Source: Massilia sp. Root335 (GTDB taxonomy: Bacteria; Pseudomonadota; Gammaproteobacteria; Burkholderiales; Burkholderiaceae_D). Taken from it: a stretch of DNA of 64,000 nt. A program made the translations under genes and the position numbers. The stretch's first letter is position 1; each line of letters starts with the position of its first letter. The notes beneath the pieces were generated by a model that saw only the letters and a list, made by a program, of their open reading frames with translations, was not told where the DNA came from and did no database searches. Positions 8,790 through 17,321 of this stretch are shown in pieces. The stretch spans positions 26,979 through 90,978 of the forward strand of contig NZ_LMCY01000021.1 of assembly GCF_001425685.1 (NCBI RefSeq). Direction: 5' to 3'.

Positions 8790-10205
8790 ATGAGCGCCGT
8801 ACTCAAAAACACTTCCCGGGACTTCCTCGTGGCCGACATCGGCCTTGCCTCGTGGGGCGAAAAGGAAATCCGCATCGCCGAAACCGAAATGCCGGGCCTG
8901 ATGGCCATCCGCGAGGAATACGCGGCCAGCCAGCCCCTGAAGGGCGCGCGCATCGCCGGTTCGCTGCACATGACCATCCAGACCGCCGTGCTGATCCGCA
9001 CGCTGGAAGCCCTCGGCGCGCAAGTGCGCTGGGCGTCGTGCAACATCTACTCGACGCAGGACCACGCCGCCGCCGCCATCGCCTCGGTCGGCACGCCGGT
9101 GTTCGCCGTCAAGGGCGAGACCCTGGACGAGTACTGGGAATACACCCATCGCATCTTCGAATGGCCGGGTGACAACCACGCCAACATGATCCTCGACGAC
9201 GGCGGCGACGCCACGCTGCTGCTGCACCTGGGCGTGCGCGCCGAGAAAGATATCTCGGTGCTGGACAAGCCGGGTTCGGAAGAAGAGATCTGCCTGTTCA
9301 ACGCGATCAAGGGCCGCCTGGCCGCCGATCCGCAGTGGTACTCGAAGCGCCTGCCGGAAATCAAGGGCGTGACGGAAGAGACCACGACTGGCGTGCACCG
9401 CCTGTACCAGATGCACGCGGAAGGCAAGCTGGCGTTCCCCGCGATCAACGTCAACGACTCCGTGACCAAGTCGAAGTTCGACAACCTGTACGGCTGCCGC
9501 GAATCGCTGGTCGACGGCATCAAGCGCGCGACCGACGTCATGATCGCCGGCAAGATCGCCGTCATCGCCGGCTATGGCGACGTGGGCAAGGGCTCGGCTC
9601 AGGCCATGCGCGCGCTGTCGGCCCAGGTCTGGGTCACCGAGATCGACCCGATCTGCGCCCTGCAGGCCGCGATGGAAGGCTATCGCGTCGTGACGATGGA
9701 CATGGCCGCCGAACACGGCGACATCTTCGTCACCTGCACCGGCAACTACCACGTGATCACCGAGCAGCACATGGCGCGCATGAAGGACCAGGCGATCGTC
9801 TGCAACATCGGCCACTTCGACAACGAAATCGAAGTCGCCGCGCTGCGCAAGTATGAGTGGGAAAACATCAAGCCGCAGGTCGACCACATCATCTTCCCGG
9901 ATGGCAAGCGCATCATCCTGCTGGCCGAAGGCCGCCTCGTGAACCTGGGCTGCGGCACGGGTCACCCGTCGTACGTGATGAGCTCGTCGTTCGCGAACCA
10001 GACGATCGCCCAGATCGAACTGTTCTCCAATACCGCCGCCTACCCGGTCGGCGTGTACACGCTGCCGAAGAAGCTGGACGAGAAAGTCGCCCGCCTGCAG
10101 CTGCGTAAGCTCAACGCCCAGCTGACCGAGCTGACGGACGAGCAGGCCGCCTATATCACGGTGAGCAAGGAAGGCCCGTACAAGCCGGAACACTACCGTT
10201 ATTGA
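8790..10205 (+). CDS. ahcY: Adenosylhomocysteinase
   Basis: Hydrolyses SAH to homocysteine and adenosine with tightly bound NAD, relieving inhibition of methyltransferases. The 471-aa product has the family's catalytic blocks, including [20 protein letters not shown], and the NAD-binding [15 protein letters not shown] loop. The C-terminal [10 protein letters not shown] tail is diagnostic. The start is read as ATG at 8790, with AAAGGAGGG upstream; an in-frame GTG sits immediately before it at 8787. It is first in a riboswitch-controlled run ahcY, small membrane protein, metF. The length is typical of bacterial enzymes that carry the extra 40-residue insertion. Confidence 0.98.
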   Translation: MSAVLKNTSRDFLVADIGLASWGEKEIRIAETEMPGLMAIREEYAASQPLKGARIAGSLHMTIQTAVLIRTLEALGAQVRWASCNIYSTQDHAAAAIASVGTPVFAVKGETLDEYWEYTHRIFEWPGDNHANMILDDGGDATLLLHLGVRAEKDISVLDKPGSEEEICLFNAIKGRLAADPQWYSKRLPEIKGVTEETTTGVHRLYQMHAEGKLAFPAINVNDSVTKSKFDNLYGCRESLVDGIKRATDVMIAGKIAVIAGYGDVGKGSAQAMRALSAQVWVTEIDPICALQAAMEGYRVVTMDMAAEHGDIFVTCTGNYHVITEQHMARMKDQAIVCNIGHFDNEIEVAALRKYEWENIKPQVDHIIFPDGKRIILLAEGRLVNLGCGTGHPSYVMSSSFANQTIAQIELFSNTAAYPVGVYTLPKKLDEKVARLQLRKLNAQLTELTDEQAAYITVSKEGPYKPEHYRY

Positions 10206-10236
10206 TCTGGTAAGCTCTTCCGTGAATTGACGCCGC

Positions 10237-10265
10237 GCACCCTCGGATTCCATCGTCGAGGGTGC
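10237..10265 (+). promoter_or_regulatory. Intercistronic hairpin after ahcY
   Basis: GCACCCTCG and CGAGGGTGC form a perfect 9-bp stem with an 11-nt loop, between ahcY and the holin-like gene. There is no T-tract, so it is more likely an mRNA stability or partial-attenuation element than a full terminator. Confidence 0.45.
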
Positions 10266-10301
10266 CGGCGTGCTGGACAACCTCTCACGAAAGACACAGA
10301 C

Positions 10302-10655
10302 ATGCGTTTGCTCCTGACCTGGCTGATCAATGCGGCAGCCCTGATGGCCTTGCCTTACCTGATGCATTCGGTATCGGTCGACAATCTCGGTGCCGCCCTC
10401 GTGGCCGCGCTCGTCCTGGGACTCGTGAACACGGTGATCCGTCCCGTGCTCGTCGTGCTGACCCTGCCGGTGACGGTCGTGTCGCTCGGCGTGTTCATCC
10501 TGGTGATCAATGCGCTGCTGTTCTGGCTGGTCGCGCACCTCGTCGCGGGCTTCCATGTGGCCGGGTTCTGGTCCGCCTTCCTGGCGGCGATCCTGTACAG
10601 TGTCATTTCGTGGGCGCTTTCTACCTTACTTCTCAATAAAGATGGAAACCCCTAA
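10302..10655 (+). CDS. Small four-helix membrane protein, phage holin IV family (DUF)
   Basis: A 117-aa inner-membrane protein of the mycobacterial-type 4-TMS 'phage holin family', with four hydrophobic helices at about residues 3-23, 30-50, 57-80 and 85-110. The family name is historical: there is no phage gene nearby, and the gene lies between ahcY and metF. It ends 14 bp inside metF, so the two are translationally coupled. The ATG at 10302 was chosen because translation upstream gives a charged, non-hydrophobic stretch. Its function is unknown. The conserved methyl-cycle context suggests a link to methionine or SAM metabolism rather than lysis. Confidence 0.8.
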   Translation: MRLLLTWLINAAALMALPYLMHSVSVDNLGAALVAALVLGLVNTVIRPVLVVLTLPVTVVSLGVFILVINALLFWLVAHLVAGFHVAGFWSAFLAAILYSVISWALSTLLLNKDGNP

Positions 10656-11475
10656 CATCAGTATCGAGTTTTTCCCGCCCAAGACGTCCGAGGGCGCGGA
10701 AAAACTGCGCGTGGCTCGCCAGAAGCTGGCCGAGCTGAATCCGAAATATTTCTCCGTGACGTTCGGCGCCGGCGGCAGTACGCAGCACGGCACGCTGTCC
10801 ACCGTGCTCGAGATCCTCGCCGCGGGGCACGACGCCGCACCGCACCTGTCGTGCGTCGGCGGCACGCGCGAATCGATCCGCGCGATCCTGCAGGAATTCA
10901 AGGACAAGGGCATCCGCCGCCTCGTGGCCCTGCGCGGCGACTTGCCGAGCGGCTATGGCGGCGCGGGTGAACTGCGCTATGCCAGCGATCTCGTCGAGTT
11001 CATCCGCCAGGAAACGGGCGACTGGTTCCACATCGAAGTGGCCGCGTATCCGGAAATGCATCCGCAGGCAAGGTCTCCGCAGGACGACCTGCAGGCGTTC
11101 GCCCGCAAGGTGCAGGCTGGTGCGAATGCCGCGATCACGCAGTATTTCTACAATCCGGACGCGTATTTCCAGTTCGTGGACAATGTGCGCAAGCTCGGTG
11201 TGGACGTGCCCATCGTGGCCGGCATCATGCCGATCACGAATTACACCCAGTTGATGCGCTTTTCCGACATGTGCGGCGCCGAGATTCCGCGCTGGATCCG
11301 TTTGAAACTGGCCAGCTTCGGCGACGATTCCGCGTCGATCAAGGCGTTCGGCCTGGACGTGGTGAGCGGCCTGTGCGAGCGCCTGCTCGCCGGCGGCGCG
11401 CCCGGCCTGCATTTCTACAGCATGAACCAGGCGGCGGCCACGACCGCGATCTGGCAGCGTATCACCGCTTCCTGA
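10642..11475 (+). CDS. metF: 5,10-methylenetetrahydrofolate reductase
   Basis: Reduces 5,10-methylene-THF to 5-methyl-THF, the methyl donor for methionine synthase; a flavoprotein with a TIM barrel. The 277-aa product opens with the diagnostic ISIEFFPPKTSEGAEKL and carries FSVTFGAGGST, the LRGDLP loop and the C-terminal GLHFYSMNQA. The ATG at 10642 overlaps the upstream membrane-protein gene by 14 bp. With ahcY it forms the SAH-riboswitch regulon. The methionine synthase gene itself is not in the window. Confidence 0.97.
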   Translation: METPNISIEFFPPKTSEGAEKLRVARQKLAELNPKYFSVTFGAGGSTQHGTLSTVLEILAAGHDAAPHLSCVGGTRESIRAILQEFKDKGIRRLVALRGDLPSGYGGAGELRYASDLVEFIRQETGDWFHIEVAAYPEMHPQARSPQDDLQAFARKVQAGANAAITQYFYNPDAYFQFVDNVRKLGVDVPIVAGIMPITNYTQLMRFSDMCGAEIPRWIRLKLASFGDDSASIKAFGLDVVSGLCERLLAGGAPGLHFYSMNQAAATTAIWQRITAS

Positions 11476-11510
11476 TCCGGCGCTCGTCCGGGGCATTTTG
11501 TTTTTGCCGC

Positions 11511-11620
11511 AGGGTGGGCGGCCTCCGCCCACGCGAACGCCGGCGCTACGCGAACGCCGGCGCTACGCCAACGCCGGCGCTACGCGAACGTCACGCGCGG
11601 GCTCGGGGAGCCCGCCCTGC
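11511..11620. repeat. Dispersed hairpin repeat, copy A, with internal 17-bp tandem repeat
   Basis: It starts with GGGTGGGCGG/CCGCCC-type arms (11512-11530). Then comes a tandem array of ACGCGAACGCCGGCGCT: two perfect copies (11531-11564), one copy with a single change (11565-11581), and a partial copy. It ends with GTCACGCG and a stem GGGCTC-GGG-GAGCCC (11590-11620). Related copies lie at 25251-25329 and 41543-41573. It fills the gap between the convergent metF and 5-formyl-THF cyclo-ligase genes and could end both transcripts. Confidence 0.75.
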
Positions 11621-11636
11621 GCCTGCATTGTTTATC

Positions 11637-12242
11637 TCAGATGACGTTGCTGGTTTCCGTCACGATCACGTCCAGCGGCACGTCGTGCGGCGCGTGCGAG
11701 AACACGGCTTCCTGGTTACTGTAGGCAATGCCCAACGTGTGCGGGCGCGGCGGCAGTTCGAGGGTGCGGTCGTAATAGCCGCCGCCATAGCCGAGGCGAT
11801 AGCCGTCGGCATTGAAACCGAGACAGGGAATCAGCAGGGCCGGCGGACGTTCGATGAAGCGCAGCTGGGCCGGCACCTGCACGCCCGCTTCGTCCGGCAG
11901 CATGGGTTCGCCGGGCGTCCATTCCGTGAACGTCAGCGGCGCGTCGCGCTCCATCACCACGGGCAGGGCGAGGCGCACGCCGGCCCGGTGCAGCTCGGAA
12001 TAGGCCGCCCGCAGGTCGGGCTCGCCGACCAGCGGCCAGTACACGCCGATCGTGTCGACCTGGCGCAGGCGCCACCACGCGACGACCTGGGCGCCGATGT
12101 GCGCATCCCATTGGACCTTGATTGCGGAGTCAAGCGCCCCACGTGTAGTTCTGAGCGCCTTGCGCAATGCCGTCTTCGCCGCCTGTTTCTCGTCCGCCAC
12201 GCTTGGGCTCGAGGGGCATGGTATTCTTGATTCGCCGGTCAT
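11637..12242 (-). CDS. 5-formyltetrahydrofolate cyclo-ligase
   Basis: ATP-dependent conversion of 5-formyl-THF to 5,10-methenyl-THF, recovering folate from the storage form. The 201-aa product has the N-terminal KQAAKTALRKALRTTR block and the C-terminal ATP-binding signature LIPCLGFNADGYRLGYGGGYYDRTL, close to the usual length. It sits next to metF, another folate enzyme, in convergent orientation with a hairpin repeat between. The ATG at 12242 is used; a GTG at 12200 would leave 187 residues and is a possible alternative, since neither has a clear ribosome-binding site. The start region overlaps that of the divergent transglycosylase gene. Confidence 0.93.
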   Translation of the reverse strand: MTGESRIPCPSSPSVADEKQAAKTALRKALRTTRGALDSAIKVQWDAHIGAQVVAWWRLRQVDTIGVYWPLVGEPDLRAAYSELHRAGVRLALPVVMERDAPLTFTEWTPGEPMLPDEAGVQVPAQLRFIERPPALLIPCLGFNADGYRLGYGGGYYDRTLELPPRPHTLGIAYSNQEAVFSHAPHDVPLDVIVTETSNVI

Positions 12243-12249
12243 GGATGAA

Positions 12250-14322
12250 ATGAAGCCTACATTGAACATCGAATTGTTGATGTCGCAGAAACTGTTTGCC
12301 GGCGCCGTATGTGCCGCCTCCAGCCTGCTCTTCCTCGCGTCGCCCGGCGTCGCGGCCCAGGCCGCCTCGCCCGGCACGACACAGCCCACCCCCGCCGCGG
12401 CCACCGCGCCCGGCGTGCCTGCGCCTAGCCCGCCCGTCATCGCGCCCGTTTCCGCACCGCAATCGGACGCGAGTCGCGAGCAGGACGAGATATTCATGCA
12501 GCTGCGCGACGCCGCCCGCAAGAACGATGCCGACAAGGCCGCGGCGCTGGCGGCACGCCTGCCGAACTACGCGATTCCGTCTTACGTCGACTATTATCGG
12601 CTCAAACCGCGTCTGCGCGACGCTGCCAACGAGGAAATCCAGGATTTCCTGAAGCGCTACGACGGCAGCGCCATCGCCGACCGCCTGCGCAACGACTGGC
12701 TGCTGGAGCTCGGCCGCAAGCGCGACTGGGCCAACTTCGACCGCGAGCTGCCGCTGTTCGTCAAGAACGACGATTACCAGGTGAAATGCTACGCGCTGCT
12801 GTCGCGCGCCGCGAAGGGCCAGAACGTCGCGGCCGAGGCCCGTCTGCTGCTCGACAATCCGCCCATGTACGGCGAAGCCTGCGCCGCGCTCGTCAACCAG
12901 CTCGTCCAGTCCGGGCAGTTGACGAACAACGACCTGCTGGCCCAGCTGCGCCTCGCCGGCGAAATGCACGCGACGGGACCGTCGCGCCGCACGGCCTTGC
13001 TGCTGGGCGCGTCCGACACGCGCGCCGCCCAGGCCGTCGACCTGCCGGCCGTGGCGATGGCGCGCGGCGTCGGCAAGACGCGCGCCGAGCACGAGATCTA
13101 CCTCGTCGCCATCGGCCGCATGGCGCGCACGAGCCTGAAACTGGCGACGGTGGCGCTGAACAGGAACGCGTCCAGGCTGTCGGCCGAGGAAAGCGCGATC
13201 GGCTGGTCGAACATCGCGCTGGCCGCCTCGCTCGCCCTGGCGCCCGAGGCGTACGACGATTGGAAGCGGGCGGCCAGGGCGCCGCTGACGTGGAACCAGC
13301 TGGAGTGGAAGACCCGCATCGCGCTGCGCCGCGGCGACTGGAAGACGGTGCGCACGACGATCGAGTCGATGTCCACGCAGCAGCACGACGAGCCCGTCTG
13401 GACCTATTGGCTGGGCCGCGCCCTGCTGGCCGAAGGCCGGCGCGAGGATGCGCAGGCGCTGTTCCGCCGCATCGCCGACCAGAACAGTTTTTATGGCCAG
13501 CTGGCGATGGAAGAGCTGGGCATGCAGATCAGCATCCCCCCGAGCGCCGTACCGCCCACGCCGGCCGAGCTGGCGCAGGTGGCCGCCAATCCCGGGTTCA
13601 GGCGCGCCTTGAAATTCTTTTCGATGCGCATGCGCTTCGAGGGCACGCGCGAATGGAACTGGGCACTGAACGGCTTTACGGAGCGCCAGTTGCTGGCCGC
13701 CGCCGAGTTCGCGCGCCAGAACGACATCCTCGACCGCATGCTGTCCACCTCCGAACGCACGCGCACCGAGTTCGACTACACCCAGCGCTTTCCGGCGCCG
13801 CACAACGACATCCTGCATCCGACGGCGCAGGGCCTCGGCCTGGACCAGGCCTGGGTCTACGGGCTCATCCGCCAGGAATCGCGCTTCGTCAGCGACGCCC
13901 AGTCCGGCGTCGGCGCGGCCGGCCTGATGCAGGTGATGCCGTCGACCGGCAAGTGGGTGGCGGAAAAGATCGGCCTGACGGACTACGGCCACGGCATGCT
14001 CAGCGATATCCGGACGAATATCGTACTCGGCACCAATTACCTGAACATGGTGCTGAACAATGCCGACGGGTCGCAGGTGCTGGCGACGGCCGCCTACAAC
14101 GCCGGTCCGGGCCGGGCGCGCACGTGGCGCGGCCTGCTGACGGCGCCGATGGAAGGGGCCGTGTTCGTCGAGACCATCCCGTTCGACGAAACAAGAACCT
14201 ACGTGCGCAACGTGATGTCGAACGCGACGAACTACGCCGCCTTGTTCGAGAAGCGTCCGCAGTCGCTCAAGGCGCGCCTGGGGACGATCACGCCGCGCAC
14301 GAGCGGCATCGGCCTGCCGTGA
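12250..14322 (+). CDS. Soluble lytic murein transglycosylase (Slt family)
   Basis: Periplasmic muramidase that cleaves peptidoglycan glycan strands to 1,6-anhydro products. A hydrophobic segment with AAQA cleavage (following MSQKLFAGAVCAASSLLFLA) is the export signal. A long alpha-superhelical U-type region follows (about residues 90-500), then the catalytic SLT domain. The catalytic Glu is at about residue 543 in LIRQESRFVSDAQS, followed by GAAGLMQVMPSTG and the TAAYNAGPGRARTWR motif. The start is uncertain: ATG codons at 12241, 12250 and 12280 all precede the signal; the last gives the most conventional signal peptide. The size (about 690 aa) fits Slt70. It diverges from the folate cyclo-ligase with essentially no intergenic space. 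Confidence 0.93.
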   Translation: MKPTLNIELLMSQKLFAGAVCAASSLLFLASPGVAAQAASPGTTQPTPAAATAPGVPAPSPPVIAPVSAPQSDASREQDEIFMQLRDAARKNDADKAAALAARLPNYAIPSYVDYYRLKPRLRDAANEEIQDFLKRYDGSAIADRLRNDWLLELGRKRDWANFDRELPLFVKNDDYQVKCYALLSRAAKGQNVAAEARLLLDNPPMYGEACAALVNQLVQSGQLTNNDLLAQLRLAGEMHATGPSRRTALLLGASDTRAAQAVDLPAVAMARGVGKTRAEHEIYLVAIGRMARTSLKLATVALNRNASRLSAEESAIGWSNIALAASLALAPEAYDDWKRAARAPLTWNQLEWKTRIALRRGDWKTVRTTIESMSTQQHDEPVWTYWLGRALLAEGRREDAQALFRRIADQNSFYGQLAMEELGMQISIPPSAVPPTPAELAQVAANPGFRRALKFFSMRMRFEGTREWNWALNGFTERQLLAAAEFARQNDILDRMLSTSERTRTEFDYTQRFPAPHNDILHPTAQGLGLDQAWVYGLIRQESRFVSDAQSGVGAAGLMQVMPSTGKWVAEKIGLTDYGHGMLSDIRTNIVLGTNYLNMVLNNADGSQVLATAAYNAGPGRARTWRGLLTAPMEGAVFVETIPFDETRTYVRNVMSNATNYAALFEKRPQSLKARLGTITPRTSGIGLP

Positions 14323-14356
14323 CCGCGGCATGCCGGACACGCATCGGAGAGACATC

Positions 14357-15322
14357 ATGCACGAGCAGTCGGTAGTGTTGTTCGGCGGGACCGGGTTCAT
14401 CGGCAGCCACCTGGCGGCCAGGCTGTCCGAACACGCCGTGTCCGTCGTCGTGCCCACGCGGCACGAAAGCCACGCGATGCACCTGATGCCGCTGGGCGTC
14501 GACATCGTGCAGACCGATCTCCACGACGAGGCGGCGCTGCGCCGCCTCGTGGCCGGGCACGATGCCGTCATCAACCTGGTCGGGATCCTGCATTCGCGCC
14601 GCGGCGATCCGTACGGCCCGGACTTCCGCCGCGTCCACGTCGACCTGCCGCACCGCATCGCCTGCGCCTGCGCGGCCGAAGGCGTGCCGCGCTACCTGCA
14701 CATGAGCGCGCTGGGCGCCGACCGGCACGGGCCGTCGATGTACCAGCGATCGAAGGCCGATGGCGAAGCGGCCGCGGCGAGCCAGGCGACCGTCGCGGCG
14801 ACGATCTTCCGCCCTTCCGTCGTGTTCGGTCCCGAAGACCACTTCCTCAACATGTTCGCGCGGCTGCAGCGCCACCTGCCCATCGTCCCGCTCGCGGGCT
14901 GCCATGCGCGCTTCCAGCCCGTGTACGTGGGCGACGTGGCCGAAGCGTTCGTGCGCGCGCTGCTCGACCCGCACACGGCCGGTCTCACTTATGAACTGGG
15001 CGGGCCGCAGGTGTACGAACTGGGCGAACTGGTGCGGCTGGCCGGCCGCTATGCCGGCCACGAGCGCAAGATCGTCGCCTTGCCGGATGCGCTGGCGCGG
15101 CTGCAGGCGCTGTTCTTCGAACTGCTGCCCGGCGAGCCCGTCATCACGCGCGACAACCTCGATTCGATGAAGGTCGACAACGTCATTCACCCGTCCGCGG
15201 ACAATAAAGTCTTGACAACAGCGGCGCTGGGAATCAAGCTCACGGCGCTCGAGGCCGTCGCGCCGCAGTACCTGGCGCCTCCCGGCGGACTCGACGTCCT
15301 GCGCGCCCGTGCCGGGCGCTGA
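14357..15322 (+). CDS. NAD(P)-binding protein, complex I NDUFA9 / atypical SDR family
   Basis: A 321-aa Rossmann-fold protein of the extended/atypical SDR group resembling mitochondrial NDUFA9 and NmrA-like sensors. The N-terminal VVLFGGTGFIGSHLA (residues 6-20) is the dinucleotide-binding glycine motif. DAVINLVGIL and LHMSALGAD are typical of the group. The classical YxxxK is present in altered form (MYQRSKADGEAA), so catalysis is plausible but not certain. The ATG at 14357 has GGAGAG upstream and is preferred to an in-frame ATG at 14330. It lies between the transglycosylase and a GST gene with short gaps. The substrate is unknown. Confidence 0.85.
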   Translation: MHEQSVVLFGGTGFIGSHLAARLSEHAVSVVVPTRHESHAMHLMPLGVDIVQTDLHDEAALRRLVAGHDAVINLVGILHSRRGDPYGPDFRRVHVDLPHRIACACAAEGVPRYLHMSALGADRHGPSMYQRSKADGEAAAASQATVAATIFRPSVVFGPEDHFLNMFARLQRHLPIVPLAGCHARFQPVYVGDVAEAFVRALLDPHTAGLTYELGGPQVYELGELVRLAGRYAGHERKIVALPDALARLQALFFELLPGEPVITRDNLDSMKVDNVIHPSADNKVLTTAALGIKLTALEAVAPQYLAPPGGLDVLRARAGR

Positions 15323-15343
15323 CCTCAACGATCACGCCACACC

Positions 15344-16060
15344 ATGCAGACTCTCGACCTCGATCCGACTTTGACGCAGACTCTCGACAACGCACGCCAG
15401 GCCGGCCTGACCCTGGTCATCGGCAACAAGAATTATTCCTCGTGGTCCATGCGCCCCTGGGTGGCCGCCACGGCCGCCGGCATCCCGTTCACGGAAGTGC
15501 GCGTCCTCCTCGACCAGCCGGACACGGCCACGGACATCGCCCGCTACTCGGCATCCGGCCGCGTGCCCGTGCTGCTGGCCGGCGAGATGACGATCTGGGA
15601 CAGCCTGGCGATCTGCGAATACCTGGCCGAGCAATTCCCCGACAAGCACCTGTGGCCGCAGGACGTGGCGGCGCGCGCGCTGGCCCGTTCCGTCGTCGCC
15701 GAGATGCACTCCGGCTTTGCCGACCTGCGCACCGCGATGACGATGAACATCAAGGCGCGCCTGCCGGGCCGCGGCCGCACGCCGGGCGCCCAGGCCGACA
15801 TCGGCCGCATCTGCGAGATCTGGGAAGAGTGCCTGTCGCGCTTCGGCCACCATCATTTCCTGTTCGGCGACTTTTCCATCGCCGACGCCTTTTATGCGCC
15901 GGTCGTGTCCCGCTTCCGGACGTACGGCGTGGCGCTCGCGCCCGCGCTGCAGGCGTATTGCGAGCGCGTGCTGGCGCATCCGGCCGTGGCGCGCTGGATC
16001 GAGGAGGCGATGGCGGAAACCGAGATCGCCGGCGCCCACGAAGACGAACTGCCGGACTGA
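15344..16060 (+). CDS. Glutathione S-transferase family protein
   Basis: A 238-aa cytosolic GST-fold protein. The thioredoxin-like N-domain (about residues 24-105) includes NKNYSSWSMRPW, where a Ser is the likely glutathione-activating residue, and the cis-Pro loop SGRVPVL. The helical C-domain follows (about 115-225). It most resembles YfcF-type enzymes. The leader lacks a clear ribosome-binding site. The cca start follows two bases after the stop, so the two are co-transcribed. The substrate is not predictable from sequence. Confidence 0.88.
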   Translation: MQTLDLDPTLTQTLDNARQAGLTLVIGNKNYSSWSMRPWVAATAAGIPFTEVRVLLDQPDTATDIARYSASGRVPVLLAGEMTIWDSLAICEYLAEQFPDKHLWPQDVAARALARSVVAEMHSGFADLRTAMTMNIKARLPGRGRTPGAQADIGRICEIWEECLSRFGHHHFLFGDFSIADAFYAPVVSRFRTYGVALAPALQAYCERVLAHPAVARWIEEAMAETEIAGAHEDELPD

Positions 16061-16062
16061 CG

Positions 16063-17301
16063 ATGCAGGCCTATGTGGTCGGCGGCGCCGTCCGCGATGC
16101 GTTGCTGGGACTGCCCGTCCAGGACCATGACTGGGTCGTCGTCGGCGCCACGCCCGAGGACATGATCGCCAAGGGCTTCCGGCCGGTCGGCAAGGACTTT
16201 CCCGTCTTCCTGCACCCGCAAACGCACGAGGAATACGCGCTCGCGCGCACCGAGCGCAAGACGGCGCCGGGCTACCACGGCTTCGTGTTCCATACGTCCC
16301 CCGACGTCAAGCTGGAAGACGACCTGATCCGCCGCGACCTGACCATCAATGCGATGGCCCGCGCCGAGGACGGCACCATCGTCGACCCGTACGGCGGCTT
16401 GCAGGACCTGCGCGACCGCGTGTTCCGCCACGTGTCGGCGGCGTTTGCCGAAGACCCGGTGCGCATCCTGCGCCTGGCGCGCTTCGCCGCGCGCTTCCCC
16501 GATTTCACCGTGGCCGACACGACGCTCGCGCTCATGCGGCAGATGGTCGACGCGGGCGAGGTGGACGCCCTCGTGCCGGAGCGCGTGTGGCAGGAACTGT
16601 CGCGCGGGCTGATGGAGCAAAAGCCGTCGCGCATGCTGGCCGTGCTGCGCGACTGCGGCGCGCTGGCGCGCATCCTGCCCGAACTGGATGCGCTGTGGGG
16701 CGTGCCGCAACCGCCGCTGCACCATCCCGAAGTCGACACGGGCGTGCACATGATGCTCGTGATCGATTACGCGGCCGCACGGGGCTACGACCTGCCCGTG
16801 CGCTTCGCCGCGTTGATGCACGACCTGGGCAAGGGTGCGACGCCGTCCGAACACTGGCCGAAGCACCATGGCCACGAAGGCATGGGGCCGGAGCTGATCA
16901 CGGCACTGTCCAGGCGCCTGCGCGTGCCGACGGAATGCCGCGACCTCGCCGTCATGACGGCGCGCGAGCACGGCAACGTCAGCCGCGCGCTCGACCTGCG
17001 CCCGAACACGATCGTCACCTTGTTCGAACGCTGCGACGCTTTCCGCAAGCCGGACCGCTTCGCGCAGATGCTGCTGGCGTCCGAATGCGACGCGCGCGGG
17101 CGCGGGGACGAACACCACGAGATGCGCAGCCGCGCGTATCCGCAGGCGCCGTACCTGCTGCGCGCGCTGGACGCGGCGCGCGCCGTGAACGCGGGCGAGG
17201 TGGCGGCGCGCCACGTGGAAAACCGTGAAAAGATTCCGGAAGCCGTGCATGCGGCGCGGGTGAGTGCCGTCAAGGCAGAGCTGCGCGACGCGCGCGACTG
17301 A
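16063..17301 (+). CDS. cca: CCA-adding tRNA nucleotidyltransferase with HD domain
   Basis: Repairs and completes the 3'-CCA of tRNAs. The 412-aa product has the nucleotidyltransferase motif GGAVRDALLG (residues 7-16) and catalytic Asp21 and Asp23 in QDHDW. The family's LTINAMARAEDGTIVDPYGG and RILRLARFAARF blocks follow. A C-terminal HD phosphohydrolase domain (AALMHDLGKGATP, about 240-330) marks it as the multifunctional gammaproteobacterial/betaproteobacterial type with phosphatase activity. The three tRNA genes in this window already encode CCA, so its role is mostly repair. It is convergent with the hydrolase gene, 20 bp away. Confidence 0.97.
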   Translation: MQAYVVGGAVRDALLGLPVQDHDWVVVGATPEDMIAKGFRPVGKDFPVFLHPQTHEEYALARTERKTAPGYHGFVFHTSPDVKLEDDLIRRDLTINAMARAEDGTIVDPYGGLQDLRDRVFRHVSAAFAEDPVRILRLARFAARFPDFTVADTTLALMRQMVDAGEVDALVPERVWQELSRGLMEQKPSRMLAVLRDCGALARILPELDALWGVPQPPLHHPEVDTGVHMMLVIDYAAARGYDLPVRFAALMHDLGKGATPSEHWPKHHGHEGMGPELITALSRRLRVPTECRDLAVMTAREHGNVSRALDLRPNTIVTLFERCDAFRKPDRFAQMLLASECDARGRGDEHHEMRSRAYPQAPYLLRALDAARAVNAGEVAARHVENREKIPEAVHAARVSAVKAELRDARD

Positions 17302-17321
17302 TCCTCGGACCGATACCGCCC

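Noticed and set aside
10302..10655. Holin-family protein as a sign of a prophage
   Set aside because: No integrase, capsid, tail or lysis genes are nearby; the gene sits in a metabolic operon.
11531..11598. Short tandem repeats considered as a CRISPR array
   Set aside because: Units are 17 bp, directly adjacent without spacers, and there are no cas genes.
12130..14658. An 842-codon minus-strand frame across the lytic transglycosylase
   Set aside because: The sense strand encodes a complete Slt enzyme; the antisense frame also runs into two neighbouring real genes.
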